Shown here in pieces: positions 43,220 to 53,074 of a stretch of DNA of 64,000 nt. Each line of letters opens with the position of its first letter. The first letter of the stretch is position 1. Both the position numbers and the translations under genes were made by a program. The DNA lies in assembly GCF_000717745.1 (NCBI RefSeq), contig NZ_JOBH01000001.1, positions 62,001 to 126,000 on the forward strand. Direction: 5' to 3'. Origin of the DNA: Streptomyces violens. GTDB taxonomy: Bacteria > Actinomycetota > Actinomycetes > Streptomycetales > Streptomycetaceae. The notes under the pieces were generated by a model. The model ran no database searches. It was not told where the DNA came from and saw only the letters and a program-made list of their open reading frames with translations.

Positions 43220-43678
43220 TCAGAGGGCGCCGAGTGCCTTGGCGTACTCGTTCAGGTCACGCGCGTCGGGCAGGCCGTTGACGACCGTCCAGCGGACCAC
43301 GCCCTCCTTGTCGATGATGAAGGTGCCGCGCACCGCGCAGCCCTTCTCCTCGTCGAAGACGCCGTACGCGCGGGAAACCTCGCCGTGCGGCCAGAAGTCC
43401 GACAGCAGCGGGTACTCCAGGCCCTCCTGCTCGGCGAAGACGCGCAGCGAGAACGGGGAGTCATTCGAAACGGCGAGCAGCTGCACGTCGTCGTTGACGA
43501 ACGTGGGCAGCTCGTCGCGCAGGGCGCACAGCTCGCCGGTGCACACGCCGGTGAAGGCGAAGGGGTAGAAGAGCAGCACGACGTTCTTCTCGCCGCGGAA
43601 GTCGGAGAGCTTGACGGTCTCCCCGTGCTGGTTCTTCAGCTCGAACTCCGGAGCCTTCGCGCCGACCTCGATCGCCAT
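43220..43678 (-). CDS. AhpE-type peroxiredoxin
   Basis: 152 residues from ATG 43678 with GAAGGGAAAC upstream. Thioredoxin-fold peroxiredoxin with the active site [13 protein letters not shown]: peroxidatic Cys46, Thr43 and Pro39 in the P-x-x-x-T-x-x-C motif; the conserved Arg is in [12 protein letters not shown]. Cys51 follows five residues later, and no classical resolving Cys is present, as in AhpE (1-Cys) enzymes. It reduces hydroperoxides, probably with mycothiol/mycoredoxin in actinobacteria. The location beside the Ter genes and DUF3052 is conserved from memory in Streptomyces. Confidence 0.88.
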   Translation of the reverse strand: MAIEVGAKAPEFELKNQHGETVKLSDFRGEKNVVLLFYPFAFTGVCTGELCALRDELPTFVNDDVQLLAVSNDSPFSLRVFAEQEGLEYPLLSDFWPHGEVSRAYGVFDEEKGCAVRGTFIIDKEGVVRWTVVNGLPDARDLNEYAKALGAL

Positions 43679-43838
43679 GGGTTCTGTTTCCCTTCGCAGG
43701 TGCTGGACAGATACCCGCCAACCCTACGTGGCGACCCTCGTCCGGAGACGCGTCGAGCCCCCTTCCGGACGGCCTTCCCGGGGCACGGGGGCCGGGGGAA
43801 AGCTGCGGAAGGGGGCTCGGGACGTGCCGGCGGACGGC

Positions 43839-44279
43839 TCAGCGCTTGCCGGACTTGGCGGTCTTCGGCGTGACCAGCCGGCTGCCGCTCCAGTCCTTGC
43901 CCGCGTTGATGCTCCTGGTCTGAGACAGACCCGCTGTTTGCGCGGCCTCGTTGATGTCGCTCGGCTCGATGTAGCCGTCACGGCCGGTCTTGGGCGTCAT
44001 CAACCAGATCTCGCCGCCCTCATCGATCAGACCGATGGCATCCACCAGCGCGTCCGTGAGGTCGCCGTCGTCATCGCGGAACCACAGCACGACGACGTCG
44101 GCGACGTCGTCGTAGTCCTCGTCAACGATCTCCTGGCCGATCACGGCCTCAATGGCTTCACGGAGCTCCTGCTCGACGTCATCGTCGTAGCCGATCTCCT
44201 GGACCACCTGTCCGGGCTCGAACCCCAGCCTGACGGCCGGGTTGGTCCGCTCCTCCGCGTGGTCCGCGGTCGCGCTCAC
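43839..44279 (-). CDS. DUF3052 protein
   Basis: 146 residues from GTG 44279 with ACAGGAGGCAATCC upstream. Acidic protein with RLGFEPGQVVQEIGYDDDVE, ADVVVLWFRDDDGDLTDALVDA and GEIWLMTPKTGRDGYIEPSDI, the hallmarks of DUF3052. Members occur next to aceE or peroxiredoxin genes in actinobacteria. The function is unknown; the DDDxD segments suggest a protein-binding surface. It is divergent from aceE. Confidence 0.88.
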   Translation of the reverse strand: MSATADHAEERTNPAVRLGFEPGQVVQEIGYDDDVEQELREAIEAVIGQEIVDEDYDDVADVVVLWFRDDDGDLTDALVDAIGLIDEGGEIWLMTPKTGRDGYIEPSDINEAAQTAGLSQTRSINAGKDWSGSRLVTPKTAKSGKR

Positions 44280-44806
44280 GGATTGCCTCCTGTCATGTCT
44301 TGTGGATATGCCATACCCCTCGCGCGTGCGCGGGGCATTGGGCGTAGTCCACACGGGCGGGGCGAATCGCGCAAGTACCCGGCCCTCCGGACCGCCAAAA
44401 CGGTGACGGATACGGCCGTCTCGCCGCAACTGCGACCTCTTCTACCCCGTGCTGCGGTGATTCACGCCACAGCGTCGTGCCTGCCTTGTGGGGTACACGC
44501 GCGCGACCGGGCCCGGCGAGGGGCACGGACAGCCCGCATGCGGGTGTTCGATAACCGTACGGCCGGACGCCGGGGGCGCGCGACATGGGCGTATGGTTGC
44601 GATTTGGTCTCCCCGGGGGCGCGCCCGCGGGCGGCCGTCCACCAGGGGCGGTTACCAGCAGGTAGAGATGACGTATCCGCGTGCCTCGGTACACGATGGA
44701 AGACGGCGCGACACCAGCAGAGACAGAAATCTGACCTCGTACTCGGCACTGCATGGACCTCACATGCGCGCAAAGTACGACACGACCAGAACAGTGAAGG
44801 AACAGC
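44280..44806. other. Long divergent regulatory region before aceE
   Basis: 527 nt with no supportable gene. A GC hairpin CCCC-T-CGCGC-GT-GCGCG-GGG lies at 44316-44335 close to the DUF3052 start, and a TACC-AGCA-GGTA dyad at 44653-44664. The length suits complex control of pyruvate dehydrogenase, but I cannot assign named regulator sites. Confidence 0.5.
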
Positions 44807-47539
44807 GTGGCTTCCGGATCCGATCGCAACCCGATCATCATTGGCGGCCTTCCCAGCCAGGTCCCGGACTTCGATCCTGAAGAGACCCAGGAATGGCTCG
44901 ACTCGCTCGACGCAGCCGTCGATGAGCGAGGCCGGGAACGTGCCCGCTACCTCATGCTCCGCCTCATCGAGCGGGCCCGCGAGAAGCGCGTGGCCGTGCC
45001 GGAGATGCGCAGCACGGACTACGTCAACACCATCGCGACCAAGGACGAGCCGTTCTTCCCCGGCAACGAGGAGATCGAGCGCAAGGTCCTGAACGCGACC
45101 CGCTGGAACGCGGCCGTCATGGTCTCCCGGGCCCAGCGTCCCGGTATCGGTGTCGGCGGCCACATCGCCACCTTCGCCTCCTCCGCCTCCCTGTACGACG
45201 TGGGCTTCAACCACTTCTTCCGGGGCAAGGACGACGGCAAGGGCGGCGACCAGATCTTCTTCCAGGGCCACGCCTCCCCCGGCGTGTACGCCCGCGCGTA
45301 CCTCCTGGACCGGCTCAGCTCCGACCAGCTCGACGCCTTCCGCCAGGAGAAGTCCAAGGCCCCCAACGGCCTGTCCAGCTACCCGCACCCGCGGCTGATG
45401 CCGGACTTCTGGGAGTTCCCGACCGTCTCGATGGGCCTCGGCCCGCTCGGCGCGATCTACCAGGCCCGGATGAACCGCTACATGGAGGCGCGCGGCATCG
45501 CCGACACCTCCGACAGCCATGTGTGGGCGTTCCTCGGCGACGGCGAGATGGACGAGCCGGAGTCGCTCGGCCAGCTGTCCATCGCCGCGCGTGAGGGCCT
45601 GGACAACCTCACCTTCGTCGTCAACTGCAACCTGCAGCGCCTGGACGGTCCGGTCCGCGGCAACGGCAAGATCATGCAGGAGCTGGAGTCGCAGTTCCGC
45701 GGCGCCGGCTGGAACGTGATCAAGCTGGTCTGGGACCGCTCCTGGGACCCGCTGCTCGCCCAGGACCGCGACGGCGTGCTGGTCAACAAGCTGAACACCA
45801 CGCCGGACGGCCAGTTCCAGACGTACGCCACCGAGACCGGTGCGTACATCCGCGAGCACTTCTTCGGTGACGACCACCGGCTGCGCAAGATGGTCGAGAA
45901 CATGACCGACGACCAGATCCTGCACCTGGGCCGCGGCGGTCACGACCACAAGAAGATCTACGCGGCGTACGCGGCGGCCAAGGCGCACAAGGGCCAGCCG
46001 ACCGTGATCCTCGCGCAGACCGTCAAGGGCTGGACGCTCGGCCCGAACTTCGAGGGCCGCAACGCGACCCACCAGATGAAGAAGCTGACGGTCGACGACC
46101 TGAAGATGTTCCGCGACCGGCTGCACCTGCCGATCCCGGACAAGGACCTGGAGGACGGCAACCCGCCGTACTACCACCCGGGCCGGGACTCCGAAGAGAT
46201 CCAGTACATGCACGACCGCCGCAAGGCGAACGGCGGGTACGTCCCGACCCGTGTCGTGCGCGCGAAGCCGCTGCAGCTCCCGGGCGACAAGGCCTACGCG
46301 ACCGCCAAGAAGGGCTCGGGCCAGCAGAAGATCGCCACGACCATGGCGTTCGTCCGCGTCCTGAAGGACCTGATGCGGGACAAGGAGATCGGCAAGCGCT
46401 TCGTGCCGATCGCGCCGGACGAGTACCGCACCTTCGGCATGGACGCGTTCTTCCCGACCTCGAAGATCTACAACCCGCTGGGCCAGATCTACGAGTCGGT
46501 CGACCGCGAGCTGCTGCTGGCGTACAAGGAGTCACCGACCGGCCAGATGCTGCACGACGGCATCACCGAGGCCGGCTGCACGGCGTCGCTGATCGCGGCG
46601 GGCTCGGCCTACGCCACGCACGGCGAGCCGCTGATCCCGGTGTACGTCTTCTACTCGATGTTCGGTTTCCAGCGGACCGGCGACCAGTTCTGGCAGATGG
46701 CCGACCAGCTGGCGCGCGGTTTCGTCCTGGGTGCGACCGCCGGCCGTACGACCCTGACCGGTGAGGGTCTGCAGCACGCCGACGGCCACTCCCAGCTGCT
46801 CGCCTCGACCAACCCGGCGTGCGTCGCCTACGACCCGGCCTACGGGTTCGAGATCGCGCACATCGTCCGGGACGGTCTGCGCCGCATGTACGGCGAGAAC
46901 AGCGAGGACATCTTCTACTACCTCACGGTCTACAACGAGCCGATCGTCCACCCGGCCGAGCCGGAGGACGTGGACGTCGAGGGCATCCTCGCCGGTATCC
47001 ACAAGGTCGCGACCGGCTCCGAGGGCTCCATCCCGGCGCAGATCATGGCGTCCGGCGTGGCCGTGCCGTGGGCGATCGAGGCCCAGAAGATCCTCGCCGA
47101 GGAGTGGAACGTCAAGGCGGACGTCTGGTCGGCGACCTCCTGGAACGAGCTGCGCCGCGAGGCCGTCGAGGTGGAGGAGCACAACCTCCTGCACCCGGAG
47201 GAGGAGCAGCGCGTCCCGTACGTGACGCGGAAGCTCTCCGGCTCCGAGGGTCCGTTCGTGGCCGTGTCCGACTGGATGCGTGCGGTTCCGGACCAGATCG
47301 CGCGCTGGGTGCCCGGTACGTACCAGTCGCTGGGTGCGGACGGCTTCGGCTTCGCCGACACCCGTGGCGCGGCGCGCCGCTTCTTCCACATCGACGCGCA
47401 GTCGATCGTGCTGGGCGTGCTCACCGAGCTCGCCAAGGAAGGCAAGATCGACCGCTCGGACCTGAAGAAGGCCGTGGACCGGTACCAGCTGCTGGACGTC
47501 TCGGCGGCGGAGGCCGGCGAGGCGGGCGGCGACGCGTAA
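44807..47539 (+). CDS. aceE: Pyruvate dehydrogenase E1 component, homodimeric type
   Basis: 910 residues from GTG 44807 with GAAGGAACAGC upstream. The enzyme decarboxylates pyruvate with thiamine diphosphate and passes the acetyl group to the E2 lipoyl domain. The homodimeric (AceE) layout is complete: [20 protein letters not shown], the ThDP/Mg motif [10 protein letters not shown] at about 244 through [11 protein letters not shown], the central [17 protein letters not shown], and the C-terminal transketolase-like domain with [16 protein letters not shown]. The length agrees with the E. coli enzyme (887). E2 and E3 genes are not adjacent. In streptomycetes this gene leads straight towards the fatty-acid genes 15 kb downstream, linking acetyl-CoA supply with its use. 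Confidence 0.97.
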   Translation: MASGSDRNPIIIGGLPSQVPDFDPEETQEWLDSLDAAVDERGRERARYLMLRLIERAREKRVAVPEMRSTDYVNTIATKDEPFFPGNEEIERKVLNATRWNAAVMVSRAQRPGIGVGGHIATFASSASLYDVGFNHFFRGKDDGKGGDQIFFQGHASPGVYARAYLLDRLSSDQLDAFRQEKSKAPNGLSSYPHPRLMPDFWEFPTVSMGLGPLGAIYQARMNRYMEARGIADTSDSHVWAFLGDGEMDEPESLGQLSIAAREGLDNLTFVVNCNLQRLDGPVRGNGKIMQELESQFRGAGWNVIKLVWDRSWDPLLAQDRDGVLVNKLNTTPDGQFQTYATETGAYIREHFFGDDHRLRKMVENMTDDQILHLGRGGHDHKKIYAAYAAAKAHKGQPTVILAQTVKGWTLGPNFEGRNATHQMKKLTVDDLKMFRDRLHLPIPDKDLEDGNPPYYHPGRDSEEIQYMHDRRKANGGYVPTRVVRAKPLQLPGDKAYATAKKGSGQQKIATTMAFVRVLKDLMRDKEIGKRFVPIAPDEYRTFGMDAFFPTSKIYNPLGQIYESVDRELLLAYKESPTGQMLHDGITEAGCTASLIAAGSAYATHGEPLIPVYVFYSMFGFQRTGDQFWQMADQLARGFVLGATAGRTTLTGEGLQHADGHSQLLASTNPACVAYDPAYGFEIAHIVRDGLRRMYGENSEDIFYYLTVYNEPIVHPAEPEDVDVEGILAGIHKVATGSEGSIPAQIMASGVAVPWAIEAQKILAEEWNVKADVWSATSWNELRREAVEVEEHNLLHPEEEQRVPYVTRKLSGSEGPFVAVSDWMRAVPDQIARWVPGTYQSLGADGFGFADTRGAARRFFHIDAQSIVLGVLTELAKEGKIDRSDLKKAVDRYQLLDVSAAEAGEAGGDA

Positions 47540-47566
47540 CCGCTCCGCGGTGGTTTTTCCGGTGTA

Positions 47567-47599
47567 AAGGGCCCGGGCAGCATGGCTGCCCGGGCCCTT
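47567..47599 (+). terminator. Terminator after aceE
   Basis: A perfect 15-bp stem, AAGGGCCCGGGCAGC (47567-47581) with GCTGCCCGGGCCCTT (47585-47599), and a 3-nt loop. Confidence 0.92.
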
Positions 47600-47620
47600 C
47601 ACCGTTCCGGCGGGCCGGAC

Positions 47621-47977
47621 TCAGCGCTCCGCGATCTTGAACGCCCGTACCGCGTACGGCGAGTCCGGTACATACGTCCCGCCGCCCGGATACGTGTCGA
47701 ACTCACCGGTCTCGGCGCACTCGGCGCTCTGGAAGGCGGTCACGGGCCGTCCCGTGCGGTTCACGAAGGAGCGCGCGGGGCGGCCGTCCGGCAGCGGCAC
47801 ACAGCTCTCGATGTCGGTGTCCGAGAGCTCATGGGTCTCGCGCGGCCCTTCGTACCCCGTCTTCGGCCAGAGACAGAGCTGCCCGGCGGCACAGCCCCCT
47901 GAGGCCGCGTCCGCGGCGAAGGGCGTGCTGAACAGTGCGGCCGTACCGAGCGCGGCCACGAGAAGTGTCGTACGCAT
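47621..47977 (-). CDS. Secreted peptidase-inhibitor I36-like protein
   Basis: 118 residues from ATG 47977 with GGGGGGACC upstream. A signal peptide (TTLLVAALGTAALFSTPFAADA) precedes a small disulphide-rich domain: CAAGQLCLWPKTGYEGPRE, CVPLPDGRPARSFVNRTGRP and AECAETGEFDTYPGGGTY. This is the peptidase inhibitor family I36 / gamma-crystallin-like fold (Streptomyces metalloproteinase inhibitor relatives). It may inhibit exported metalloproteases; activity is not proven. Confidence 0.85.
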   Translation of the reverse strand: MRTTLLVAALGTAALFSTPFAADAASGGCAAGQLCLWPKTGYEGPRETHELSDTDIESCVPLPDGRPARSFVNRTGRPVTAFQSAECAETGEFDTYPGGGTYVPDSPYAVRAFKIAER

Positions 47978-48169
47978 GAGGGTCCCCCCGAATCGTGATC
48001 GTGTGACGATCGTTCCGGGGCCAAGCTGTCGGTCCCACCAGTACGTGGCGAACGCATCCGGGCCCCGCCCACCCGGATGAGGGAAGACGAGACCCGGAGA
48101 TTGCCGCCCCTTCAGGGGCGCGGGGAACTGCGCGAGCAACCACAACGGCGCCGCACACGGGGCACCGGC

Positions 48170-49771
48170 CTAGATGTGTCCGACCCCCGCGCCCTCAGGC
48201 GCATTCGCACCGCGCTTGGTCAGGACCGCCACCGCCGCCGCGACAATCGCGACACCACAGGCGACCGTGAACGCGAGCCCCATGCCGGAGATGAACGTGT
48301 CGTGCGCGACCGCGGTGATCTTCTCGGCGAAGGGTGCCGGGGTGCCCTTGGGGACCGGCGCCATGCCGACGGCGACCGCGTCGGCGGCCTTGTCCAGCTG
48401 GGTCGCCGGGATGGGCGGCAGGTGCGCGGCGTTCCAGTTGTCCGGCAGTTCGCCGGTCACCCGGGAGGACATCACCGCGCCCAGTACGGCCGTACCGAGG
48501 CTGCCGCCGACCTGCATAGCGGCCTGCTGGAGGCCGCCCGCGACGCCGGAGAGCTCCATGGGCGCGTTGCCGACGATGACCTCGGTGGCACCGACCATGA
48601 CGGGCGCGAGGCCGAGGCCCAGCAGGGCGAACCAGAGCGACATCGCGCCGGTACCGGTGCCGGTGTCCAGCGTGGACATGCCGTACATCGCGACGGCGGT
48701 GAGGACCATGCCGCCGACCAGCGGCACCCGCGGCCCGAACTTGGTGATCATGGCGCCGGCGAGCGGGGAGCCGACGATCATCATGCCGGTGAGCGGGAGC
48801 AGGTGCAGACCGCTGTCCACCGGGCTCATCCCGTGGACGTTCTGCAGGTAGAAGGTGACGAAGAACAGGCCGCCCATGAAGGCGAAGGCCATCAGCACCA
48901 TCAGGACCGTGCCGGCGGTGAGCGGTACGGAGCGGAACATCCGCAGCGGGATGAGCGGCTCGCGGACCTTGGACTCCAGCACGGCGAAGAGCGCGAAGAG
49001 CACGATCGAGCCGATCAGGAAGCCCCAGGTCCTGGTGTCTCCCCAGCCCCACTCGCCCGCCTTGATGAGCGCCCAGATCAGGCAGAACATCGCGCCGGAC
49101 AGCAGCACGATGCCGGGGATGTCGAACGAGCGCGGGGCGTTCTTCGCGCGGTGGTCCTTGAGAATCACCAGGCCGAGGAGGAGGGCCACGACGCCGACGG
49201 GCACGTTGATGAAGAAGACGGACTGCCAGTTGACGTGCTCGACGAGCAGGCCGCCGACGATCGGGCCGCCGGCGGTGGACGCGCCGATGACCATGCCCCA
49301 GATGCCGATGGCCATGTTGAGCTTCTCGGCCGGGAAGGTCGCGCGCAGCAGGCCGAGCGCGGCCGGCATCAGCAGCGCGCCGAAGAGGCCCTGCAGTACG
49401 CGGAAGACGATGACCAGCGACACCTCGCTGGACAGGCCGATGGCTCCGGAGGCGAGCGCGAAGCCGACCACGCCGATGAGGAAGGTCTGCCGGTGGCCGA
49501 AGCGGTCACCGAGCTTGCCGGCCGTGATCAGCGCGACGGCGAGCGCGAGGAGGTACCCGTTGGTGATCCATTGGACGTCGGCGAGCGAGGCGCCGAGGTC
49601 CTGCTGGATGGCGGGGTTGGCGATGGCGACGATGGTGCCGTCGAGCGCCACCATCATCACGCCGATCGCGACGGAGAAGAGGGTCAGCCAGGGATGGCCA
49701 CGCAGGCCCCTGCGCGGTTCCGGGGTCGGTATGTCCGGTATCGCCTCGACTACCGGGGTCTGTGAGCTCAT
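48170..49771 (-). CDS. DHA2-type MFS drug exporter
   Basis: 533 residues from ATG 49771. Fourteen hydrophobic helices with family motifs LDGTIVAIANPAIQ (helix 1), GKLGDRFGHRQTF (motif A), RVLQGLFGALLMPAAL and GGPIVGGLLVEHVNWQSVFFIN (motif C/Trp). It lacks the MarR fusion present in the other DHA2 exporter of the window. Divergent from a TetR gene with three CTGACAG-type sites between them, so the pump is probably repressed until the TetR protein binds a drug. The substrate is unknown. Confidence 0.92.
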   Translation of the reverse strand: MSSQTPVVEAIPDIPTPEPRRGLRGHPWLTLFSVAIGVMMVALDGTIVAIANPAIQQDLGASLADVQWITNGYLLALAVALITAGKLGDRFGHRQTFLIGVVGFALASGAIGLSSEVSLVIVFRVLQGLFGALLMPAALGLLRATFPAEKLNMAIGIWGMVIGASTAGGPIVGGLLVEHVNWQSVFFINVPVGVVALLLGLVILKDHRAKNAPRSFDIPGIVLLSGAMFCLIWALIKAGEWGWGDTRTWGFLIGSIVLFALFAVLESKVREPLIPLRMFRSVPLTAGTVLMVLMAFAFMGGLFFVTFYLQNVHGMSPVDSGLHLLPLTGMMIVGSPLAGAMITKFGPRVPLVGGMVLTAVAMYGMSTLDTGTGTGAMSLWFALLGLGLAPVMVGATEVIVGNAPMELSGVAGGLQQAAMQVGGSLGTAVLGAVMSSRVTGELPDNWNAAHLPPIPATQLDKAADAVAVGMAPVPKGTPAPFAEKITAVAHDTFISGMGLAFTVACGVAIVAAAVAVLTKRGANAPEGAGVGHI

Positions 49772-49784
49772 GCCCCGACAATAA

Positions 49785-49834
49785 TGTCAGCCACTGACAG
49801 TTGACAAAGCGTTTCGTTCGTCAGTAACTGTCAG
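49785..49834. promoter_or_regulatory. TetR operator and promoter in the exporter/TetR gap
   Basis: TGTCAG-CCA-CTGACA forms an inverted repeat at 49785-49799 and CTGTCAG recurs at 49828-49834. Between them TTGACA (49801-49806) and TAACTG (49825-49830) with an 18-nt spacer form a plus-strand promoter. The repeats flank it, so a bound repressor would block both directions. Confidence 0.6.
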
Positions 49835-49884
49835 TTAGCTCACAGGTATCGTGAGCAGCAGTGATCCACCAAGGAGGGCGGCGC

Positions 49885-50550
49885 ATGAGGGCCGAGATGA
49901 CGCCGCGTGAGGGGCTGCGGTGCGGGCTGCGCGAGCGGAAGAAGCGGCGTACGCACGACGCGCTGATCCGCGCGGCGCTGGAGCTGTGCACGCAGCAGGG
50001 GTACGACCGCACGACGATCGACGAGATCGCCGAGGCGGTCGACGTCTCCCAGCGGACGTTCTTCCGGTACTTCACCACCAAGGAAGACGTGGTCTTCGCC
50101 GTCCAGGAGATAGTGGAGGCGCGCTTCCTGGAGGCCCTGCGGGCCCGCCCGGCCGCCGAGGCCCCGCTGGAGGCACTCCGCAACGCCGTCCTGCTGGCCT
50201 GGGACGACCTCGGTCAGGTGATCGAGTCGATCATCCCGGTCGAGCTGCACATGCGGACGTACCAGATGATCGAGTCGACACCCGCGCTGGTCGCCGCGCA
50301 TCTGCGGCGCAGCTCCGACCTGGAGGAGCTGATCGCCACGGTCATCGCCCGGCGCGAGGGCCTGGACGTGGAGACCGACCCGCGGCCGCGCATCGTGGTG
50401 GCGGCGTTCAGCGGCGTGATGCGGCTGGCCGGGCGGCTGTGGGGCGAGGCCGGGGAGTGCAGCGTGGAGTCCATCCGCGCGACCACCGAGCAGCATCTGG
50501 ACGGCATCGTTCCGGCGATCGCGGGCGAGTGGCGGAAAACCGCCCCTTAG
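49885..50550 (+). CDS. TetR-family repressor of the adjacent exporter
   Basis: 221 residues from ATG 49885, with AAGGAGGGCGG upstream; the longer GTG 49861 form would include that site. The N-terminal HTH reads KKRRTHDALIRAALELC, then TIDEIAEAVDVSQRTFFRYF, the TetR signature. The C-terminal ligand domain is all-helical, with AWDDLGQVIESIIPVELHM. It is divergent from the MFS exporter and the CTGACAG repeats, so it most likely represses both itself and the pump. Confidence 0.9.
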   Translation: MRAEMTPREGLRCGLRERKKRRTHDALIRAALELCTQQGYDRTTIDEIAEAVDVSQRTFFRYFTTKEDVVFAVQEIVEARFLEALRARPAAEAPLEALRNAVLLAWDDLGQVIESIIPVELHMRTYQMIESTPALVAAHLRRSSDLEELIATVIARREGLDVETDPRPRIVVAAFSGVMRLAGRLWGEAGECSVESIRATTEQHLDGIVPAIAGEWRKTAP

Positions 50551-50695
50551 CACGACCAGCTGAGCATGTCACCGCACGCGTGAGCAGGACAAATGGGCGC
50601 CAAGTGTCCGTTGTGACCCTAATGACCCACACTGAAACGTGAGTTGCCTCACCCAATCCACGGCCGCCGCACGCCGTCTCCTAGGCTGTCCCGCG

Positions 50696-51910
50696 GTGAC
50701 TTCCTTCTCCGAGCTCGGCGCTCCCCCCGGTTTTCTGCAGTCCTCCGCCTGGCGTGCGGCACTCGCCCTGGTGGTGGTGTTCGTGATGCTCGCGGTGACC
50801 GGCTGGACGGGCATCAGAGGCACCAAGGGAGACACCAATCCGCTGGCCAGCTCGCGGGCCGCCTGGGCGGGGGCCACCTTCCACGGCCACCGGCTGCCCG
50901 ACCCGGCCGCGGGACCGCACCGCATCGCCAAGTTCTTCGCCGGGCTGCGCAAGGCCGACCGGCTGCGGCTGGCCGACCGCTATCCGCTCGCCGTCGGCAA
51001 CATGGCCGGCGCCCCCGCCACGCTGCGCTACCAGGCCAACCGCAAGGCCATGGACCAGGCGCGCGACGAGGCCGCGCGGCGCTCGCACGACGCGCGGCTG
51101 ACACCGGAGGGGCGCCAGGACGCCGGCCGGCTGATGCACCGCCTCGACTCGATGATGCGGCCCGGGCGGCAGATCCTCTCCTTCGATCCGGCCGCCGGCG
51201 GCCGCGCCGCCGAGGTCTTCGGCGATCTCACGCACGCCCGCCGGGTGTCGGTCGTGGTGCCCGGCGTGGACACCAATCTGGTGAACTTCGAGCGGACCCA
51301 GCAGGCCGTCCGGGCCCCGGTGGGCATGGCGTCCTCGCTGTACGACGCGGAGCGCGCGGTGCGTCCCGACGCCCGCACCGCCGTGATCGCCTGGGCCGAC
51401 TACACCGCGCCCGCCGGTGTCGGCGTGGACGCGGCGGCCGGCCAGATGGCACAGGCGGGCGCACAGCGCCTGGAGTCGATGATCGGCGCGCTGCCGACGG
51501 GCGCCGACGTCTCACTGTTCTGCCACAGCTACGGCTCTGTGGTGTGCGGGGTGGCGGCCCGCGAGCTGCCCTCCCGGGTCGGCGACATCGTGGTGGCGGG
51601 CAGCCCCGGCATGCGCGCCCGGAACACCGCCGCGCTGCACACCACCGCCCGGGTCTGGGCGATGCGGGACTCCGAGGACTGGATCCAGGACGTGCCGAAC
51701 CTGGAGCTGGGCGGGCTGGGGCACGGCGCCGACCCGGTGGACCCGGCGTTCGGCTCCCGGGTGCTGTCCGCGGCGGGCGCGGACGGGCACGCGGGGTACT
51801 TCGCCCGCGGGACGCAGAGTCTGACCAACTTCGCTCTCGTCGGGGTCGGCGCGGTCGCGGGCGTGAGCTGCGCGACCGACGACGGGGACTGCGCGGCCGA
51901 CCTGGCGTGA
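50696..51910 (+). CDS. DUF1023 alpha/beta hydrolase (paralogue A)
   Basis: 404 residues from GTG 50696; TAGGCT at 50682-50687 suggests a leaderless transcript starting at that codon. The N-terminus is a membrane anchor or signal (WRAALALVVVFVMLAVTG). The hydrolase domain has AAEVFGDLTHARRVSVVVPG, the nucleophile elbow FCHSYGSVVCG (Ser278), DIVVAGSPGMRARN and the histidine side GLGHGADPVDPAFGSR. Actinobacterial DUF1023 proteins are predicted exported lipases or esterases. A paralogue of exactly the same length lies at 55193. Three genes separate them. Confidence 0.85.
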   Translation: MTSFSELGAPPGFLQSSAWRAALALVVVFVMLAVTGWTGIRGTKGDTNPLASSRAAWAGATFHGHRLPDPAAGPHRIAKFFAGLRKADRLRLADRYPLAVGNMAGAPATLRYQANRKAMDQARDEAARRSHDARLTPEGRQDAGRLMHRLDSMMRPGRQILSFDPAAGGRAAEVFGDLTHARRVSVVVPGVDTNLVNFERTQQAVRAPVGMASSLYDAERAVRPDARTAVIAWADYTAPAGVGVDAAAGQMAQAGAQRLESMIGALPTGADVSLFCHSYGSVVCGVAARELPSRVGDIVVAGSPGMRARNTAALHTTARVWAMRDSEDWIQDVPNLELGGLGHGADPVDPAFGSRVLSAAGADGHAGYFARGTQSLTNFALVGVGAVAGVSCATDDGDCAADLA

Positions 51911-52058
51911 GGGCCGGCCCGGCACTGTACGGGACCGGCGAACGGCCGGCGCCGCGCAAACGGGCCGGACAACGAGGCCGGGGAACGGCGTGACGCGCGT
52001 AGCACGGTGCTGTACGGAAGGGGGACGGGCGGGCCGCCCGCCGCTTACGATGAACCGC

Positions 52059-52955
52059 ATGGGTGATGTGCTGGCCGGTTTTCATGCCGTCTGGGAGTTC
52101 GACACGGACTCCGTGCTCATCCGCTTCGAACGGGGGATCCGCAAGCCCAAGCTGTTCCAGGCGCTCGGCGAGCGCCGCATCCCCTACGAAGCGCTGAGCT
52201 CGGTGCGGCTCTCGCGGGGCAGGCGCGGGACGGTGGTCCTGCATGCCCGGCCCCGGCCGGGCGCCGACCCGCTGATGGATGCCGCCGACGGCCAGCTCAA
52301 GGACGACGCCGACCCGTACCGCCTGGTGCTCCCCGCCGACCGCGCCGACCGGGCGGAGTACTACCGCGACCGGCTCACCGGCCTCCTCGGCCCGGACGCG
52401 GCCGCCGAGCAGCACCTCGTGGCGGCCCCGGAGCCGCCGCTGACCTTCAAGGCGTACGACGGCAAGGCGTCCTTCGACGGCAGCTCGGTGGCGTTCCGCT
52501 GGTTCTGGACCGGCGCCTCGTCCGCGAAGTGGAAGTCCGGTGACCAGAGCTTTCCGGTCGACGGGCTGTCCGGCGTGGTGTGGCGCTCCCCGGAGAACGG
52601 CAGCTCGGCGCCCACGCCGCCCGGCGCGTGGCACAACGGCTATCTGCGCCTGCTGGCGCACGGGGCCGAAGAGGAGAGCCGGGACGGCGCCGAACAGGAC
52701 CCGGCCTCAGTGATCTTCGGCCTCGGCTACGGCCCGGTCCACGAGTCGCTGCCGTTCGCCGCGGCCGTCCTGCAGGCCGTACGGTCCGCGGGCCCGGCTC
52801 CCGCGCCCGCGCCGCAGTGCCGTCCCCTGGAGCCGCACCGCGGCCCCGCCGACATCGCCGACCGCATACGCCAGCTCGGCGAGCTGCACGACGCGGGGCT
52901 GCTGACGGACGCCGAATTCAGCGCGAAGAAGGCCGAGCTACTGGCGGAGCTGTAG
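52059..52955 (+). CDS. DUF4429 protein with C-terminal SHOCT domain
   Basis: 298 residues from ATG 52059; TACGAT 7 nt upstream suggests a leaderless start. ATG 52050 is possible. The N-terminal repeat AVWEFDTDSVLIRFERGIRKPKLFQALGERRIPY and the second FKAYDGKASFDGSSVAFRW (both quoted in part) are the two DUF4429 PH-like lobes. The last 30 residues (IRQLGELHDAGLLTDAEF, then KKAELL) are a SHOCT motif. Such proteins may bind membranes or act in protein assembly; no enzyme motif is visible. Confidence 0.85.
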   Translation: MGDVLAGFHAVWEFDTDSVLIRFERGIRKPKLFQALGERRIPYEALSSVRLSRGRRGTVVLHARPRPGADPLMDAADGQLKDDADPYRLVLPADRADRAEYYRDRLTGLLGPDAAAEQHLVAAPEPPLTFKAYDGKASFDGSSVAFRWFWTGASSAKWKSGDQSFPVDGLSGVVWRSPENGSSAPTPPGAWHNGYLRLLAHGAEEESRDGAEQDPASVIFGLGYGPVHESLPFAAAVLQAVRSAGPAPAPAPQCRPLEPHRGPADIADRIRQLGELHDAGLLTDAEFSAKKAELLAEL

Positions 52956-53074
52956 GGCTTCGTACGGTGATGTGATGAGGCTCCGTACGGCGGCCTGATA
53001 CCCGGGTATGACCTCGTACTGACGACCGCAGTATGACGCCCCGCCGGGGCCCGGCCCCATACGCTGATCCGGCG

